From Eubacterium plexicaudatum ASF492 (GTDB lineage Bacteria > Bacillota > Clostridia > Lachnospirales > Lachnospiraceae): a stretch of 64,000 nucleotides of DNA. The position numbers and the translations under genes were made by a program. The stretch's first letter is position 1. Every line of letters begins with the position of its first letter. Positions 1-9,340 of the stretch are shown one piece after another. Location: contig NZ_AQFT02000004.1 of the NCBI RefSeq assembly GCF_000364225.2, positions 62,001-126,000 of the forward strand, given 5' to 3'. The notes under the pieces were generated by a model. That model was given only the letters and a program-made list of their open reading frames with translations. It had not been told where the DNA came from and made no database searches.

Positions 1-48
1 ATATGGATAAAAAATTTAAATACGTATCGTTTCTTTATAATTAATAAC

Positions 49-1271
49 CTAATGTATTTGAAATACATTTAAAGCATTCTGAATTGCTATGTAAACTTTA
101 GAGGCTTTAAGTTGTATATCTTCATTTATAATTTCACATTCAGCTATATCTTTGTATCTTGATTGAAGATATTTAATACGTTTATGTTTAATTTTAATAT
201 CCATATCGAATTCTAATGAATCTTGAGTATTTTTTATGGATTCAAGATAAAAATATACTACACTATCTCCATTATTTGTCTGTTTTAAATAATTCAGAGC
301 ATATGTTTGCATTTGATTAGCAAGAAGCCATGCCAATGAACCGTTTGGATGCGATTTAAACAGTTCTTTTCTTCCGCTTATAATTTCTTCCCACAAATCA
401 GATGAAAAATGATTCTCGTTTTCACTAGTAAACTCTCTTTCAATATTTGAATAATATTCAGCACTTTTACCAGATGATGTTACTGCTGTATCTAATGAAG
501 AATTATCTTTATGACTATTTAACCATAATGTTATTTCACTTTTTATTTTTACATCTAAATTGTTTTCATTCTCATAAAATAACCAATACATAAGATCTTT
601 AAATTCTTCACCGTTAATTTGGGGATGACCTTTTGGATATTTTAAATCAAATCTTACCTCTTCTTCTATTTCGTTTGTAGAAGACTGTTTGTTCTCTTCT
701 TCTATTTCGTTTGTAGAAGACTGTTTGTTCTCTTCTTCTATTTCGTTTGTAGAAGACTGTTTGTTCTCTTCTTCTATTTCGTTTGTAGAAGACTGTTTGT
801 TCTCTTCTTCTATTTCGTTTGTAGAAGAAAAAAGTGTTGTAAAGTTTATATTATCATGCATTTTTTTAATCAGTGTATTAATAGGCTTGAATCTTAAAAC
901 ACACAAAAGAATAATTACACTTAAAATTGATATTAAATTTATTAATGCTTTTTTGCGTTTTTTATAAAGTTTTTTCTCTCGCTCTTCACTTTTTTGATAC
1001 TTTTCTTTGAGATATTCAATCTCTTTATTTGAAACATTTTTATCTTTTAATTTAGATATCTTTAATATTATCTTATTCTTTCTTTTAAAATTATTTTTAT
1101 ATCATCATTAATTTGATAAAGATTTACTATATATATTAAAGCAATCACAGACCAAATAAGCAACATAATCAAATAAGCTGCAATTGGCATATTAAATAAA
1201 GTTACTCCCAAAAGAGAGAAGATTGGACTAATGATAGAAGCAATCCTTATTAACCATTTGTTTTCCCACAT
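49..1271 (-). CDS. Membrane protein with 12-residue repeats (frameshifted)
   Basis: Unrecognised protein. It starts at 1271 after an AGGAGA site. The first part (1068-1271, 67 aa) holds two membrane helices. The second frame is open from about 1090 with no start codon of its own; it encodes a Lys/Glu-rich coiled coil, a third membrane helix near 900-950, five copies of SSTNEIEEENKQ, and a soluble 190-residue C-terminal domain. A single slip in the A-rich run near 1075-1090 would join the frames into about 406 aa. The repeats would form a flexible acidic stalk. Function unknown; the join is inferred. Confidence 0.55.
661..829. repeat. 36-bp in-frame tandem repeat
   Basis: Nearly five perfect copies of a 36-bp unit (plus strand starts ttctatttcgtttgtagaag) encode SSTNEIEEENKQ on the minus strand. 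The perfect identity suggests recent expansion or slippage, and copy number may vary between isolates. Confidence 0.9.
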
Positions 1272-1509
1272 AACAATCTCCTGTTAATTTTCTGTAAACT
1301 TTATAATTATAGCAAAAAGATTGTAATATTATTGTTGTTGTTAGAGCAATATGAGTATAATAGATTATATATCGGACTATTAATACAAAACAAAATAGGA
1401 TAATTTACCAATTTTCGAATTATATTTCATACATTAAAATATTATTTGTACATACTTGTAATCGGACTAAAACAATATTTATGTACAATACACACAAAAA
1501 TAGTACGAT

Positions 1510-1549
1510 ATTCAAAACATTACAAAAAATGGTTTGTAATGTTTTGAAT
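1510..1549. promoter_or_regulatory. Perfect 17-bp inverted repeat upstream of small gene
   Basis: Arms 1510-1526 and 1533-1549 are perfect reverse complements around a 6-base loop, 30 bp before the start of the 80-aa gene. The left arm lies in the sequence that resembles the tape-measure start (gatattcaaaaca). It could be an operator or an mRNA hairpin. It lacks a T-tail, so a terminator is less likely. Confidence 0.6.
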
Positions 1550-1578
1550 AATACGTTTAAAGAAAGGAATTTATAAAA

Positions 1579-1821
1579 ATGGATATTCAAAACATCACAA
1601 ATAAAGAAACTGCCACTCAGAACGAACAGCAGTTTAAATCAACAAAAGAACTTATAGAAGAAATCATAAGATTATTTGCAGACAATATTATATCAATATC
1701 GGATGCAAATTATATATTAGAAGAGACATCAAAAAAATTATGTATGCAACCAGTTACAGATGTAGAAGAAGATATTAAAAAAATATATGCATTGAGAAAT
1801 AGAGGAATAATAAAATCTTAA
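1579..1821 (+). CDS. Small hypothetical protein, 80 aa
   Basis: Not recognised. Acidic, predicted mostly helical, no Cys motif or membrane segment. AAAGGAA precedes the ATG at good spacing. The only plus-strand gene in this part, convergent with the 1818-2096 gene, with the two stop codons overlapping. The large inverted repeat upstream suggests regulated expression. A helical regulator or antitoxin is possible but unsupported. Confidence 0.55.
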   Translation: MDIQNITNKETATQNEQQFKSTKELIEEIIRLFADNIISISDANYILEETSKKLCMQPVTDVEEDIKKIYALRNRGIIKS

Positions 1822-2096
1822 TTGTTTTCCAACCATAAGAATCCTCTAAATGTAACATCGTAAATAACAGCTCTTCCCCACATAATGTTTGGATAATTGC
1901 TATTTAAAAGTCCTTCTTGTATACAACGATATATAGCAGTTGATATCTCTTTTCTCTTATTGTCAGTATCTCCAGATAAGTCATTTACGATTGTTAATAA
2001 TTCAATACTATTCATACATCCTTCATCTAAGTCAAAAACCTGATTGTCAATTACATAATTAATTACATATTTTATAGCATTTTTGTTGAGTTTCAT
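1818..2096 (-). CDS. Small winged-helix-like phage protein, 92 aa
   Basis: Predicted alpha-helical start followed by a beta-rich end finishing IYDVTFRGFLWLENN. This recalls DUF2513/YjcQ-type phage proteins, where a winged-helix-like fold ends in an 'ITwkGheFL' strand. A DNA-binding role is an inference from this weak resemblance. Converges on the 1579 gene. Confidence 0.4.
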   Translation of the reverse strand: MKLNKNAIKYVINYVIDNQVFDLDEGCMNSIELLTIVNDLSGDTDNKRKEISTAIYRCIQEGLLNSNYPNIMWGRAVIYDVTFRGFLWLENN

Positions 2097-2423
2097 TGAT
2101 TTTTCTCGCTTTCGTTTTAATATATAATTAATATACTATGTTCTTCAATCATAATATAGTCTAAACATGTGTTTTGTCTATTCTGTATAGAACATATAAA
2201 TAACACTATTGAAAATAGCTAATCGGTTCGTTGAAAAATGCGTCTGCATATAAATAGTAACAACCATCTATTTTCACTACTTGTAAATTTGATTCACTAA
2301 AACTATCGTGGAACTTTATTTGTTATTAGCAGAAAACAAAAATACCCATGGCTCCACAACACCACGGATATTTTTGCACTACTACTCCCTTGACTATCTC
2401 CACAAATGGCCAAAGATGATATT
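2097..2423. other. Intergenic stretch without a supported gene
   Basis: AT-rich. It contains a promoter-like ttgtct/taaata pair near 2170-2200 and two short 'tccacaa' motifs near 2352 and 2400 that recur in the other intergenic repeats of this region. Reading frames here lack ribosome binding sites. Confidence 0.4.
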
Positions 2424-2573
2424 CTATCTCTCAGACATGATGTTGACTTTATCTGAAATACTTATTGAAGTTTTCTTTGGTTTATTTTTATATACTGTAC
2501 AAACAATAAATAAACTTGAAAACCAAGGTATTTGTTCAATAAGTGCCATAATAATATCAAGCACTTCTTGCAT
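2424..2573 (-). CDS. Small single-helix membrane peptide, possible type I toxin
   Basis: A 49-aa peptide starting MQEVLDIIMALIEQ, with a strong AAAGGAGG site 6 bases before the ATG. One hydrophobic segment is followed by basic KNKPKK, the layout of holin-like and TxpA-type toxins. No antitoxin RNA promoter could be fixed, but a stem-loop lies upstream at 2719-2760. The toxin idea is an inference from size and topology only. Confidence 0.35.
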   Translation of the reverse strand: MQEVLDIIMALIEQIPWFSSLFIVCTVYKNKPKKTSISISDKVNIMSER

Positions 2574-2718
2574 TGCATTCCTCCTTTCTGTAAGAAAATA
2601 AATATACATAATAGTTGGAAATTAATGCAGAGAATTCTGCTATGAAATTTAAGATTTCCAAGAGGCAATTCACCGTACCTTTCTTACTCTTGGTATGGTT
2701 ACAGTTTTCAGTTACATT

Positions 2719-2760
2719 GTAAGAGTGCAACAGTCGCAGTTGCACAATGCGACTTCTTAC
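2719..2760. other. Stem-loop in intergenic region
   Basis: agtcgca (2732-2738) pairs with tgcgact (2748-2754), with an outer gtaag/cttac pair. No T-run follows on the plus strand. It could be part of a small RNA linked to the neighbouring small peptide gene. Confidence 0.35.
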
Positions 2761-3147
2761 TATTTTACTGTATCACTTCTTGAATAAAAATAGTAGTTGG
2801 AACAAGTGTTTTGTCAATATTACACAACTAATTAGAAATCACTACCACATTGATTGCAATGCCATTGTTTAGCATTCCTACCCATACTAAAAATTCCAAA
2901 GAAAGCTGTATGCACTGCCTTTGAAGTTGTTGTTATTTTCTTGGTATTTGTTGAATAATATAGTGAAACTCAGTTGTATTTTGATATTTACAATTGTCGA
3001 CATTTGTGATACAATATTTTTAATTAATCGACATTTTTTCTCTTATTTTTACAAAACAAAAAAATTATATTATACATTTACTAACAGATTTTTCATTTAT
3101 TTTTTATTAAATATAATAAGATACTAAGTGATAGGAGCGAATTACTT
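2761..3147. other. Intergenic stretch, AT-rich, no supported gene
   Basis: Nothing recognisable. Several T-runs and short frames without ribosome binding sites. An AGGAG site at the right end belongs to the following gene. Confidence 0.4.
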
Positions 3148-3790
3148 ATGAAAATTATTATATTTAAGAACAACAAAAGATCAGGTGATATCATGAAAGA
3201 CGTAAAAGATTTTGAAGAAAAGTTAATAAAAGAAATGTAATAAAATTAGATTATTCTTTAAAAGAGATTGATGATGTTGCTTATGACCTACTAAATATGT
3301 TTGACATATTTAATAAAAAAACATCAATTCCTATTGTTAAAATTGTCAAGGCTTTTAATTTTAAAACCTATACTGAAACTTTGTCAGATAAATTATCTGG
3401 TGATATTTATATCAATGGGGACACAAAACAAAAATATGGTCATAATAAAATAATTCTTGTAAACAAAAATGAACCTTTTTTTCATCAAAGATTTGTTATT
3501 GCACATGAATTAGCTCATTATCTTTTTGATTTTTTAGGTAAGGATAAATATCATGATTCGATAATAAAGTTCTCCGATACATATTATAAAAATCAACATG
3601 AAACACCAGAGGAAAAACGAGCCAATAGATTTGCAGCTTCTCTTTTAATGCCTGAAAAATTTTTATTGAACAATATAAGATTGCTAAAAATGAAGATTGC
3701 AATGAATTATTTGTTATATTATATTTATCCGAATTTTTCCAAACTCCTACTGATTCAATAGAAAAAAGAATCTGGGAGGTTGTTAATTAA
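3148..3790 (+). CDS. ImmA/IrrE-family metallopeptidase (two frameshifts)
   Basis: Zinc peptidase of the family that cleaves phage or ICE repressors or acts with toxin partners. The motif HELAHYLFDF and the later EKRANRFAASLLMP are diagnostic. The N-terminus begins in one frame at 3148 (AGGAG site) and shifts near 3235. The C-terminus shifts at the T-run near 3660, after which a sensible helical end leads to a stop at 3790. The next gene starts on the adjacent base, so the two are co-transcribed. No XRE repressor is adjacent. Both breaks lie in homopolymers, so an intact gene is likely. Confidence 0.8.
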
Positions 3791-4336
3791 ATGGGTGTTT
3801 TTTCTTCTATTTTGAATTCATTAAGCGATACTCGTAGACAATCGCAAAATAACGAAGCATTAAAGCATAGTAAAAGTTATTCTGATTTATTGGATATATA
3901 TGTAAAATCTGTAATGGACAACACTGCTTTAAAAAAATGGTTCAAAATATTATTTTTCATTATAACAATGGGTTCGTTAATTGCCATAGTTATATTTTTT
4001 GGTCTTTCGTTGAAATATGCAACTTCTGTTTTTTTGAAATTTGAAGATCCAAATATTATAAGTGTTGATACTGTTTTAAGTGTTATTACTGTTTTATTTC
4101 CTTCTTTTGTTTCAGTGATTGTTGCTTTTATTAAAATTCCAGAAATAATAGCTAAATATTTATTCAATATTCAGGAAGACAAATATATGAATTCTGTAAT
4201 AAAAAATATTCAGAACTATGACAAAAATATGTTTGCTTTAGGACAGAAAGCCGAAATTGTTGCAAATATAAACAGAACGGAAATGGAACAGGATGATATA
4301 GTTGAAACATCACCAAGAGAAAGTACAGCTAATTAA
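3791..4336 (+). CDS. Two-helix membrane protein, partner of ImmA/IrrE gene
   Basis: 181 aa, two strong membrane helices (about residues 55-80 and 92-122) and charged cytoplasmic ends. Starts directly after the metallopeptidase stop codon, so translation is likely coupled. No family recognised. A membrane effector controlled by the peptidase is possible, but nothing in the sequence proves it. Confidence 0.6.
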   Translation: MGVFSSILNSLSDTRRQSQNNEALKHSKSYSDLLDIYVKSVMDNTALKKWFKILFFIITMGSLIAIVIFFGLSLKYATSVFLKFEDPNIISVDTVLSVITVLFPSFVSVIVAFIKIPEIIAKYLFNIQEDKYMNSVIKNIQNYDKNMFALGQKAEIVANINRTEMEQDDIVETSPRESTAN

Positions 4337-4342
4337 AGCAAT

Positions 4343-4376
4343 AACAAAAGACATCATATATGCGATGTCTTTTGTT
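4343..4376. terminator. Bidirectional terminator
   Basis: aacaaaagacatc (4343-4355) pairs perfectly with 4364-4376. It lies between the convergent genes ending at 4336 and 4396 and has A/T-rich flanks on both strands. Confidence 0.8.
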
Positions 4377-4395
4377 ACTACTTTAATTTGTTTTT

Positions 4396-4878
4396 CTAAA
4401 ACCTACTCCCACAGTTCCCACATTTATAAGTCTTATCAGCATCATCTATTGCCCCTACCACACCAAACGTAGCTGTTTTAACGGCACGAGTGGTAAGGGT
4501 TATTTTATTTATGTTTGTTGACCCACAGATAGGACACTTAGGGATGTTGTTTACTTTATCTAAGGCTTTTTGAGTCATTGCTTTGAGTTTGGCCTCCTGT
4601 TCTGCTTTGAGTTTGGCTTGATAGGCTTCTTCCTTTTTTACACGTTCTTGTTTTCGTTTTTCAATATATTTTTTATGCAACAAAAGACCATCTTCTGATA
4701 TTGGATGTCCTGATTTATTTTCAATCCATTTTAATATTGATTGTTCTCCACTTAGTTTGTCAAGTTTTATCGCGTCTAATATACTAATTTTATCAAGCAC
4801 ATTTCCACAAGATGGACATTTGTTTTCATTAAATAATGATCTGTATCCACAATTAAAACATACAACTTTTGTTCTCAT
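4396..4878 (-). CDS. Double zinc-ribbon protein with coiled coil
   Basis: 160 aa. An N-terminal zinc ribbon (CFNCGY...CPSCG), a Lys/Glu/Ala-rich coiled coil in the middle and a C-terminal zinc ribbon (CPICGS...CGNCGSRF). TATFG hydrophobic residues precede the last ribbon. Function unknown; similar zinc-ribbon proteins are frequent in clostridial phages and superinfection islands. Confidence 0.6.
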   Translation of the reverse strand: MRTKVVCFNCGYRSLFNENKCPSCGNVLDKISILDAIKLDKLSGEQSILKWIENKSGHPISEDGLLLHKKYIEKRKQERVKKEEAYQAKLKAEQEAKLKAMTQKALDKVNNIPKCPICGSTNINKITLTTRAVKTATFGVVGAIDDADKTYKCGNCGSRF

Positions 4879-4934
4879 AAACTATTCTCCCATATCCTAT
4901 AATTGAACTTATTTTATCATATAACTATAAGAAC

Positions 4935-5040
4935 CTCCACAACGCATTATGTGTTCTCCACATATCACCAACCTATTAGTATGATATTCAACCAACAGCT
5001 GATGCGGAAACGATTGAATAAAACTATTGTATAAGTCATA
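4935..5040 (+). repeat. Repeat copy resembling tape-measure start (copy 2)
   Basis: Contains 'tctccacatatcacc' and then tagtatgatattcaac, encoding MIFNQQL before a quick stop. Compare the tape-measure start MIFKTFNN at 9307. Interpreted as a degraded copy of the sequence around that start. Confidence 0.45.
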
Positions 5041-5135
5041 CCAAAATTGATGATATGGTTTATACAATAGTTTTATACTCTAAAAAATTTAATGAAAGGA
5101 AGTGATATAATCATAAACAATACCATATGTTAACG

Positions 5136-5408
5136 CTAAATCAAAAGTAAAAATGTAGATAAAACTAAAATTCCTATTGAAATATAGTTTATCACATTTA
5201 TAATTTTGTAATTTTCTTTATGAAAAATCATACTAATAATTATTAATATTAATCCGACAATAACTATTAGTATCTTAAAAATTGAATCAATAATATTTAC
5301 AAAACTAATTGTTATATGGCGAAACCAAATATGTAAGGCATTTATGAGATAAAATATTTCTGTTAAAAATCCTATTATAGAAAATATTAAATTGACTTTC
5401 TTATTCAT
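5136..5408 (-). CDS. Small membrane protein, three helices
   Basis: 90 aa with three hydrophobic helices and few polar residues between them; AAGGAG-like site before the ATG. Not recognised. It sits alone between two copies of the repeat element, as an independent cassette. An immunity or superinfection role is possible but not shown. Confidence 0.5.
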   Translation of the reverse strand: MNKKVNLIFSIIGFLTEIFYLINALHIWFRHITISFVNIIDSIFKILIVIVGLILIIISMIFHKENYKIINVINYISIGILVLSTFLLLI

Positions 5409-5460
5409 TTTTGCACTCCTTATTGAAATTTTATACTACGAATTATAACACAAAAAATGT

Positions 5461-5530
5461 ATCTCCACAATACACACAAAATAGTGTGATATTCAGAACA
5501 ATCAACGATGATTTAGAACATATGTTTTGA
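5461..5530 (+). repeat. Repeat copy resembling tape-measure start (copy 3)
   Basis: Contains ccacaatacacacaaa and then gtgatattcagaacaatc, which reads VIFRTINDDL before a stop. This is alignable with MIFKTFNNDL at the start of the tape-measure gene. Also closely similar to 1487-1520. Confidence 0.55.
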
Positions 5531-5594
5531 ATAGTATTTTACTAATTTATGGAGTATAATGGTACAATAATTATACGAACGGAGAAAATATATT

Positions 5595-6172
5595 GTGTTA
5601 CTAAAGACATATCATGGTACAAATTTAAGTTCTGCTTTTGACATATGGATTCATGGTATAAACTTAAATAAGAGCTTATCCAATTTAGATTTCGGCAAAG
5701 GATTTTATGTTACTGATGATAAACAAAAAGCTATTAATCGTGCTTTCAAGAAAACAAATGACTATAATAGGCGGCATCACAGCAAAGAAAGCCCTTATCT
5801 TGTTGAAATAACGATTGAAGATGATCTATATGCAAATATGTCTTCTAAATTTTTTACTCCAAGAGAAAGGACTGGTTCTATTTTGTAATTAATAATCGCT
5901 TAAAGCTTTCTTATTTGAAAGATCATAATATAGATTATCACAATAAAGACAATAAGTATGATATAGTTTTTGGTGAGATTGCTGATGGCAACATAGCAAC
6001 TATAGCAAATGATATAAATAATAATGTCATAGATTACAGTGTCTTAGATTTTTCATCAATTATTCCTCAAAATGGCGTTTTTTATGGGAATCAGTATTCT
6101 TCTCATACTGAAAAATCTTTAACTTGCATGCAAAACATATCATGTGCTATAATAAACTCAAGAAAAATCTGA
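5595..6172 (+). CDS. DUF3990 ADP-ribosyltransferase-like toxin (one frameshift)
   Basis: GTG start after GGAG. The first part (97 aa) carries YHGT near the start and DFGKGFYVTDD, the hallmarks of DUF3990, a family with an ADP-ribosyltransferase-like fold. After a slip in the T-run near 5880 the second part carries YDIVFGEIADG, the usual C-terminal half. The frames join to about 190 aa. A small gene follows at 6183, the usual toxin-antitoxin layout. Activity is inferred from the family. Confidence 0.75.
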
Positions 6173-6182
6173 AAGGAGAAGA

Positions 6183-6404
6183 ATGAATATGAGAAAAGAT
6201 GCAAAAAAATATATGAATTCAGTTATTCAAACAATCGTTAGTAAGTATAATATGTCAGAAATTGAGTCATATAGGTTAGTAAAAAAGTCTTTTTTATATG
6301 ATTCTCTCCTCAAATTCTCTGATGAAACAATTCATGATGATATAGAAACAAATGCAGATTTTGTATATGAAGATTACACTTCTGGTAATTTGATGGAAAT
6401 GTAA
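6183..6404 (+). CDS. Small partner of DUF3990 gene, putative antitoxin
   Basis: 73 aa, predicted helical, acidic C-terminus. AAAGGAG lies 4 bases before the first ATG and 10 before a second at 6189, which may be the true start. Position directly behind the DUF3990 gene suggests the cognate antitoxin. Family not securely recognised. Confidence 0.5.
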   Translation: MNMRKDAKKYMNSVIQTIVSKYNMSEIESYRLVKKSFLYDSLLKFSDETIHDDIETNADFVYEDYTSGNLMEM

Positions 6405-6481
6405 ATTGTTAAATTGTAAAAAAAATAGCTCATAAATGAGTAGAAAACCAAATATCTTTTAGTCTTTAAATAGGTAGCATA

Positions 6482-6509
6482 AAGAGGCATCTTTGTGATG
6501 TCTCTTTTA
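6482..6509 (+). terminator. Terminator after toxin-antitoxin pair
   Basis: aagaggcatc pairs with gatgtctctt (one G-U pair), followed by TTTT. Confidence 0.7.
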
Positions 6510-6634
6510 ATTTGCTTCATAAATTATATAGAAAAAAGAACCTTATTATATGCAAAGCTATTTTTTGTGCGTATGATTATGCACACTATGTTTTAAGTTA
6601 TTTGAAAGGATGTGAATGATATGATTTAATACAA

Positions 6635-8008
6635 CTACTTCATTATTCTATTTCCAGTATATAATGAAGCCATTTTCTTAAATATTCCATCTTTTATTTG
6701 AGTATTTACACTTATCCAATTATCAATGGAATTAATAATACGTTTTAAATCTTTCTTTATTTTATCATCTGGACATTGTATGAGTTTCTGATAAGATATC
6801 AGAAAATTAATAGTATCGATTTTAGCAATTGATCCATCTTTCAAACTACGTATAAATAATTGGTGCCCCTGTCTATCGTATAAAAATTCACAACAGAGTT
6901 CAAACATCATGTTTACCGTATAATTTATGATAGATATAATATTAGATTGGATAAATTGTATGTGTGCGATTCTTATAATATCATCAGTGCCGTATGTATA
7001 ATTGTCAATCATAATGCAATAGCATCCAAGATATTTCATTAAATCATGTAATGTTATCTGAAAATGTATTTGATGTGTATATCCATTTTTATTAAAAATA
7101 ACCTCAATGCTTTCATTATCATATTTTCCATATATAAAATATGGTGACCGATTACAACGAATAATTAATTGCAAATAATCTATTATGATTGATTTTGAAT
7201 ATATATGCTTTATCGTATCATATGTATACACTCCATCATTTTGAGCAATAGTATCTAATAAATCTATTTTGTTATGCTCTAACATCCAATCGATTTCTTT
7301 TCTCCTACAAATGAATGGATGCCTGATATTATCTTGAACAAAATTATTTGCATTATATTTTAACTCCCAATACACTCTCCACTCGACCAGAATTTGTTCC
7401 AGATACGTAGTTGGTGAATCATTATATAGATTTCTCATTTTATATATTGATTTCTGTATTCCATAATACAAATTATATGGTAATAAAATTGGGAATAATG
7501 AGAAATATCTATCAGCAGCATTAATAAACTGGTAGACATATTGTGAGAACTCGTATAAACTTATATTTGCTCTATTCATAAAAGATCTCTGAGTTCTATC
7601 TTCAAATATAAGTCCTTCCTGTATATTAAAATCTTTTGGCTTAGGGAATCTGTCTATGCATATTGAACCAACATTTAGAATTACTTGATTTTTATTATTT
7701 CTGACATAGAATACATATTTATTATTATCTCTATGGCAAAGATTACAATGTGAATGTTGAGTCGGATCGTAACTATACCCTATCGTTTCCCATTCTTCAA
7801 TGACAGATTCTTTTAGTGCTTCTCTATCTTTCACAAGCACATTTATTGCTGTTTCGTCTAACTGCGGGATTTGACTCATTGAATCAACCTTTTTACCTTG
7901 AAAATTGCTGATTACTTCATATAAATTTCCATAAAGTTCAGTATTTTTAACTGCTTCGCTATTTTTAAACAGTGTTACTTCATGTGTTGTTAAGAAATAA
8001 TTATGCAT
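6635..8008 (-). CDS. Hypothetical 457-aa protein with zinc-binding motif
   Basis: No family recognised. Near residues 87-120 it has CNLCHRDNNKYVFYV and, after a short strand, GSICIDRF. This CxxC...C arrangement looks like a zinc finger. The rest is rich in Tyr, Ile and Asn with a likely all-helical fold. First of three minus-strand genes that run from 9043 to 6635 as an apparent operon. Confidence 0.5.
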   Translation of the reverse strand: MHNYFLTTHEVTLFKNSEAVKNTELYGNLYEVISNFQGKKVDSMSQIPQLDETAINVLVKDREALKESVIEEWETIGYSYDPTQHSHCNLCHRDNNKYVFYVRNNKNQVILNVGSICIDRFPKPKDFNIQEGLIFEDRTQRSFMNRANISLYEFSQYVYQFINAADRYFSLFPILLPYNLYYGIQKSIYKMRNLYNDSPTTYLEQILVEWRVYWELKYNANNFVQDNIRHPFICRRKEIDWMLEHNKIDLLDTIAQNDGVYTYDTIKHIYSKSIIIDYLQLIIRCNRSPYFIYGKYDNESIEVIFNKNGYTHQIHFQITLHDLMKYLGCYCIMIDNYTYGTDDIIRIAHIQFIQSNIISIINYTVNMMFELCCEFLYDRQGHQLFIRSLKDGSIAKIDTINFLISYQKLIQCPDDKIKKDLKRIINSIDNWISVNTQIKDGIFKKMASLYTGNRIMK

Positions 8009-8028
8009 AGCTGTTCCTTAAATATATT

Positions 8029-8631
8029 TTACAAATTAATATCATTGATATATACTTTATCATTATTAATATCATAACATGCAAAGATATTAATATCATT
8101 TCCGATATTCATAGTATGTAAAAGTTCTTTTAATTTAGACATCTTTACATAATCTCTATGGCAGTAGAATATTTGCCAATAGGCAAATGTTTTTCGTAAT
8201 GACATTGTGCTAAAAACAAAATTTAAGTTTAATTCTTCTTGGATAGTTCTATATTTTTTATTTACTGCTTCACTTGTTATCGGTTTATAAGGTTTGCTTC
8301 TGCTTTCAAATACATAACCATCAGTTTTAATTGAATTATATTTTCCTATGAAATAATATAATATATTTTTACAGCTCGTATTTAAGTAAAATTTATAATC
8401 ACAATATGTAATATAATCATTTACAGACATATTGTTGCAATTTAGAATATCTGACCATTTTAAGCATAAAAGTTCATCTGATTTATAACAGGTGTTTATT
8501 CCAAGAATAAAATATAAAAGATGCTTATCCCATTCTAAAGCACGATTACTTTTTAATCCAGATGATAAAAAATATTTTTTGATTCTTTTTATATCCTGTA
8601 TTTCTTTTATTGAACTTGATTTAACATGCAT
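8029..8631 (-). CDS. Degenerate tyrosine-recombinase-like protein
   Basis: 200 aa, matching the short phage-integrase group (about 180-200 aa, catalytic domain only). GINTCYKSDELLCLKWSDI aligns with the usual 'GINSGLRISDLLKLKVSDV', so catalytic Arg-I appears as Lys. TMSLRKTFAYW aligns with 'tHtLRKTFGY', so the catalytic His appears as Met while the second Arg is kept. A candidate nucleophile Tyr is present near the end (FACYDIN). It may be inactive, or regulatory. Confidence 0.55.
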   Translation of the reverse strand: MHVKSSSIKEIQDIKRIKKYFLSSGLKSNRALEWDKHLLYFILGINTCYKSDELLCLKWSDILNCNNMSVNDYITYCDYKFYLNTSCKNILYYFIGKYNSIKTDGYVFESRSKPYKPITSEAVNKKYRTIQEELNLNFVFSTMSLRKTFAYWQIFYCHRDYVKMSKLKELLHTMNIGNDINIFACYDINNDKVYINDINL

Positions 8632-8653
8632 TTTTTCTTATTAACCAAAATTA

Positions 8654-9043
8654 TTATGCAATATTCAAAATAGTAATAACGACACCAATTATACTAATAA
8701 CGAAATAAAACATAAGAATATTTTTAATTGTTACCAAATTACCATTCATTGCTTTTATATTATTATTAACATTACTCATTTCTGATAACAAAGCAGCATT
8801 ATCAACATTTGCCGCATTTCTTTCAACTATTGATCTTTGTTCTTTTTTAATTGATGCAATTTTCTCTTCTTTTGTTTTAGCATCCCATTCATCTTTTGTA
8901 ATATGGGTATTAATCATGATGGAATTACATTTAGGGCATTGGATTACTTTATTTGTATTACCTCCTATGCTTGCCAAGAAGTGACATTTTGAACATTGAT
9001 AAATATATTTATCTCCTAAATACATTGTTTCAACCATTAACAT
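8654..9043 (-). CDS. Zinc-ribbon protein with C-terminal membrane anchor
   Basis: 129 aa: CSKCHF...CPKCNS zinc ribbon, a helical linker, and a single membrane helix at residues 105-127. AGGAGA lies 2 bases before the ATG at 9043 and 8 before an in-frame ATG at 9037, which is the better start. Function unknown. Confidence 0.5.
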   Translation of the reverse strand: MLMVETMYLGDKYIYQCSKCHFLASIGGNTNKVIQCPKCNSIMINTHITKDEWDAKTKEEKIASIKKEQRSIVERNAANVDNAALLSEMSNVNNNIKAMNGNLVTIKNILMFYFVISIIGVVITILNIA

Positions 9044-9231
9044 CTTCTCCTATTGTTACATAACCATAATATAATTGTAATTAAGCTACGAATAATTCTA
9101 ACACAATTAAATACTTAATGTCAATTATTATTCAACTGTTTATATGCATTATATTAGTAATATAGCTCTTTTCCACTATAAGAAATATTTCTTTTTTTGT
9201 GAACCAGTTTTATTAAAATTTAAAGGCAACT

Positions 9232-9340
9232 CCACATTGTCTTAGATTAAAAATGGTGTCTCCACAACACCACTAACAGTGATACTACACATATCGCTTA
9301 AATAGTATGATATTCAAAACATTCAATAACGATTTAATTG
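9232..9340 (+). repeat. Parent copy of the intergenic repeat, including tape-measure start
   Basis: Two 'tccaca' motifs, 'aatagtatgatattcaaaac' and the first codons of the tape-measure gene. Related copies lie at 1487-1550, 4935-5040 and 5461-5530, each ahead of an accessory gene set. Confidence 0.5.

Noticed and set aside
661..829. CRISPR-like tandem repeat.
   Set aside because: There are no spacers, and the unit is translated in frame.
2308..2601. Plus-strand frame of 97 codons over the small minus-strand peptide.
   Set aside because: No ribosome binding site, odd composition; the opposite strand has a strong site and a compact membrane peptide.
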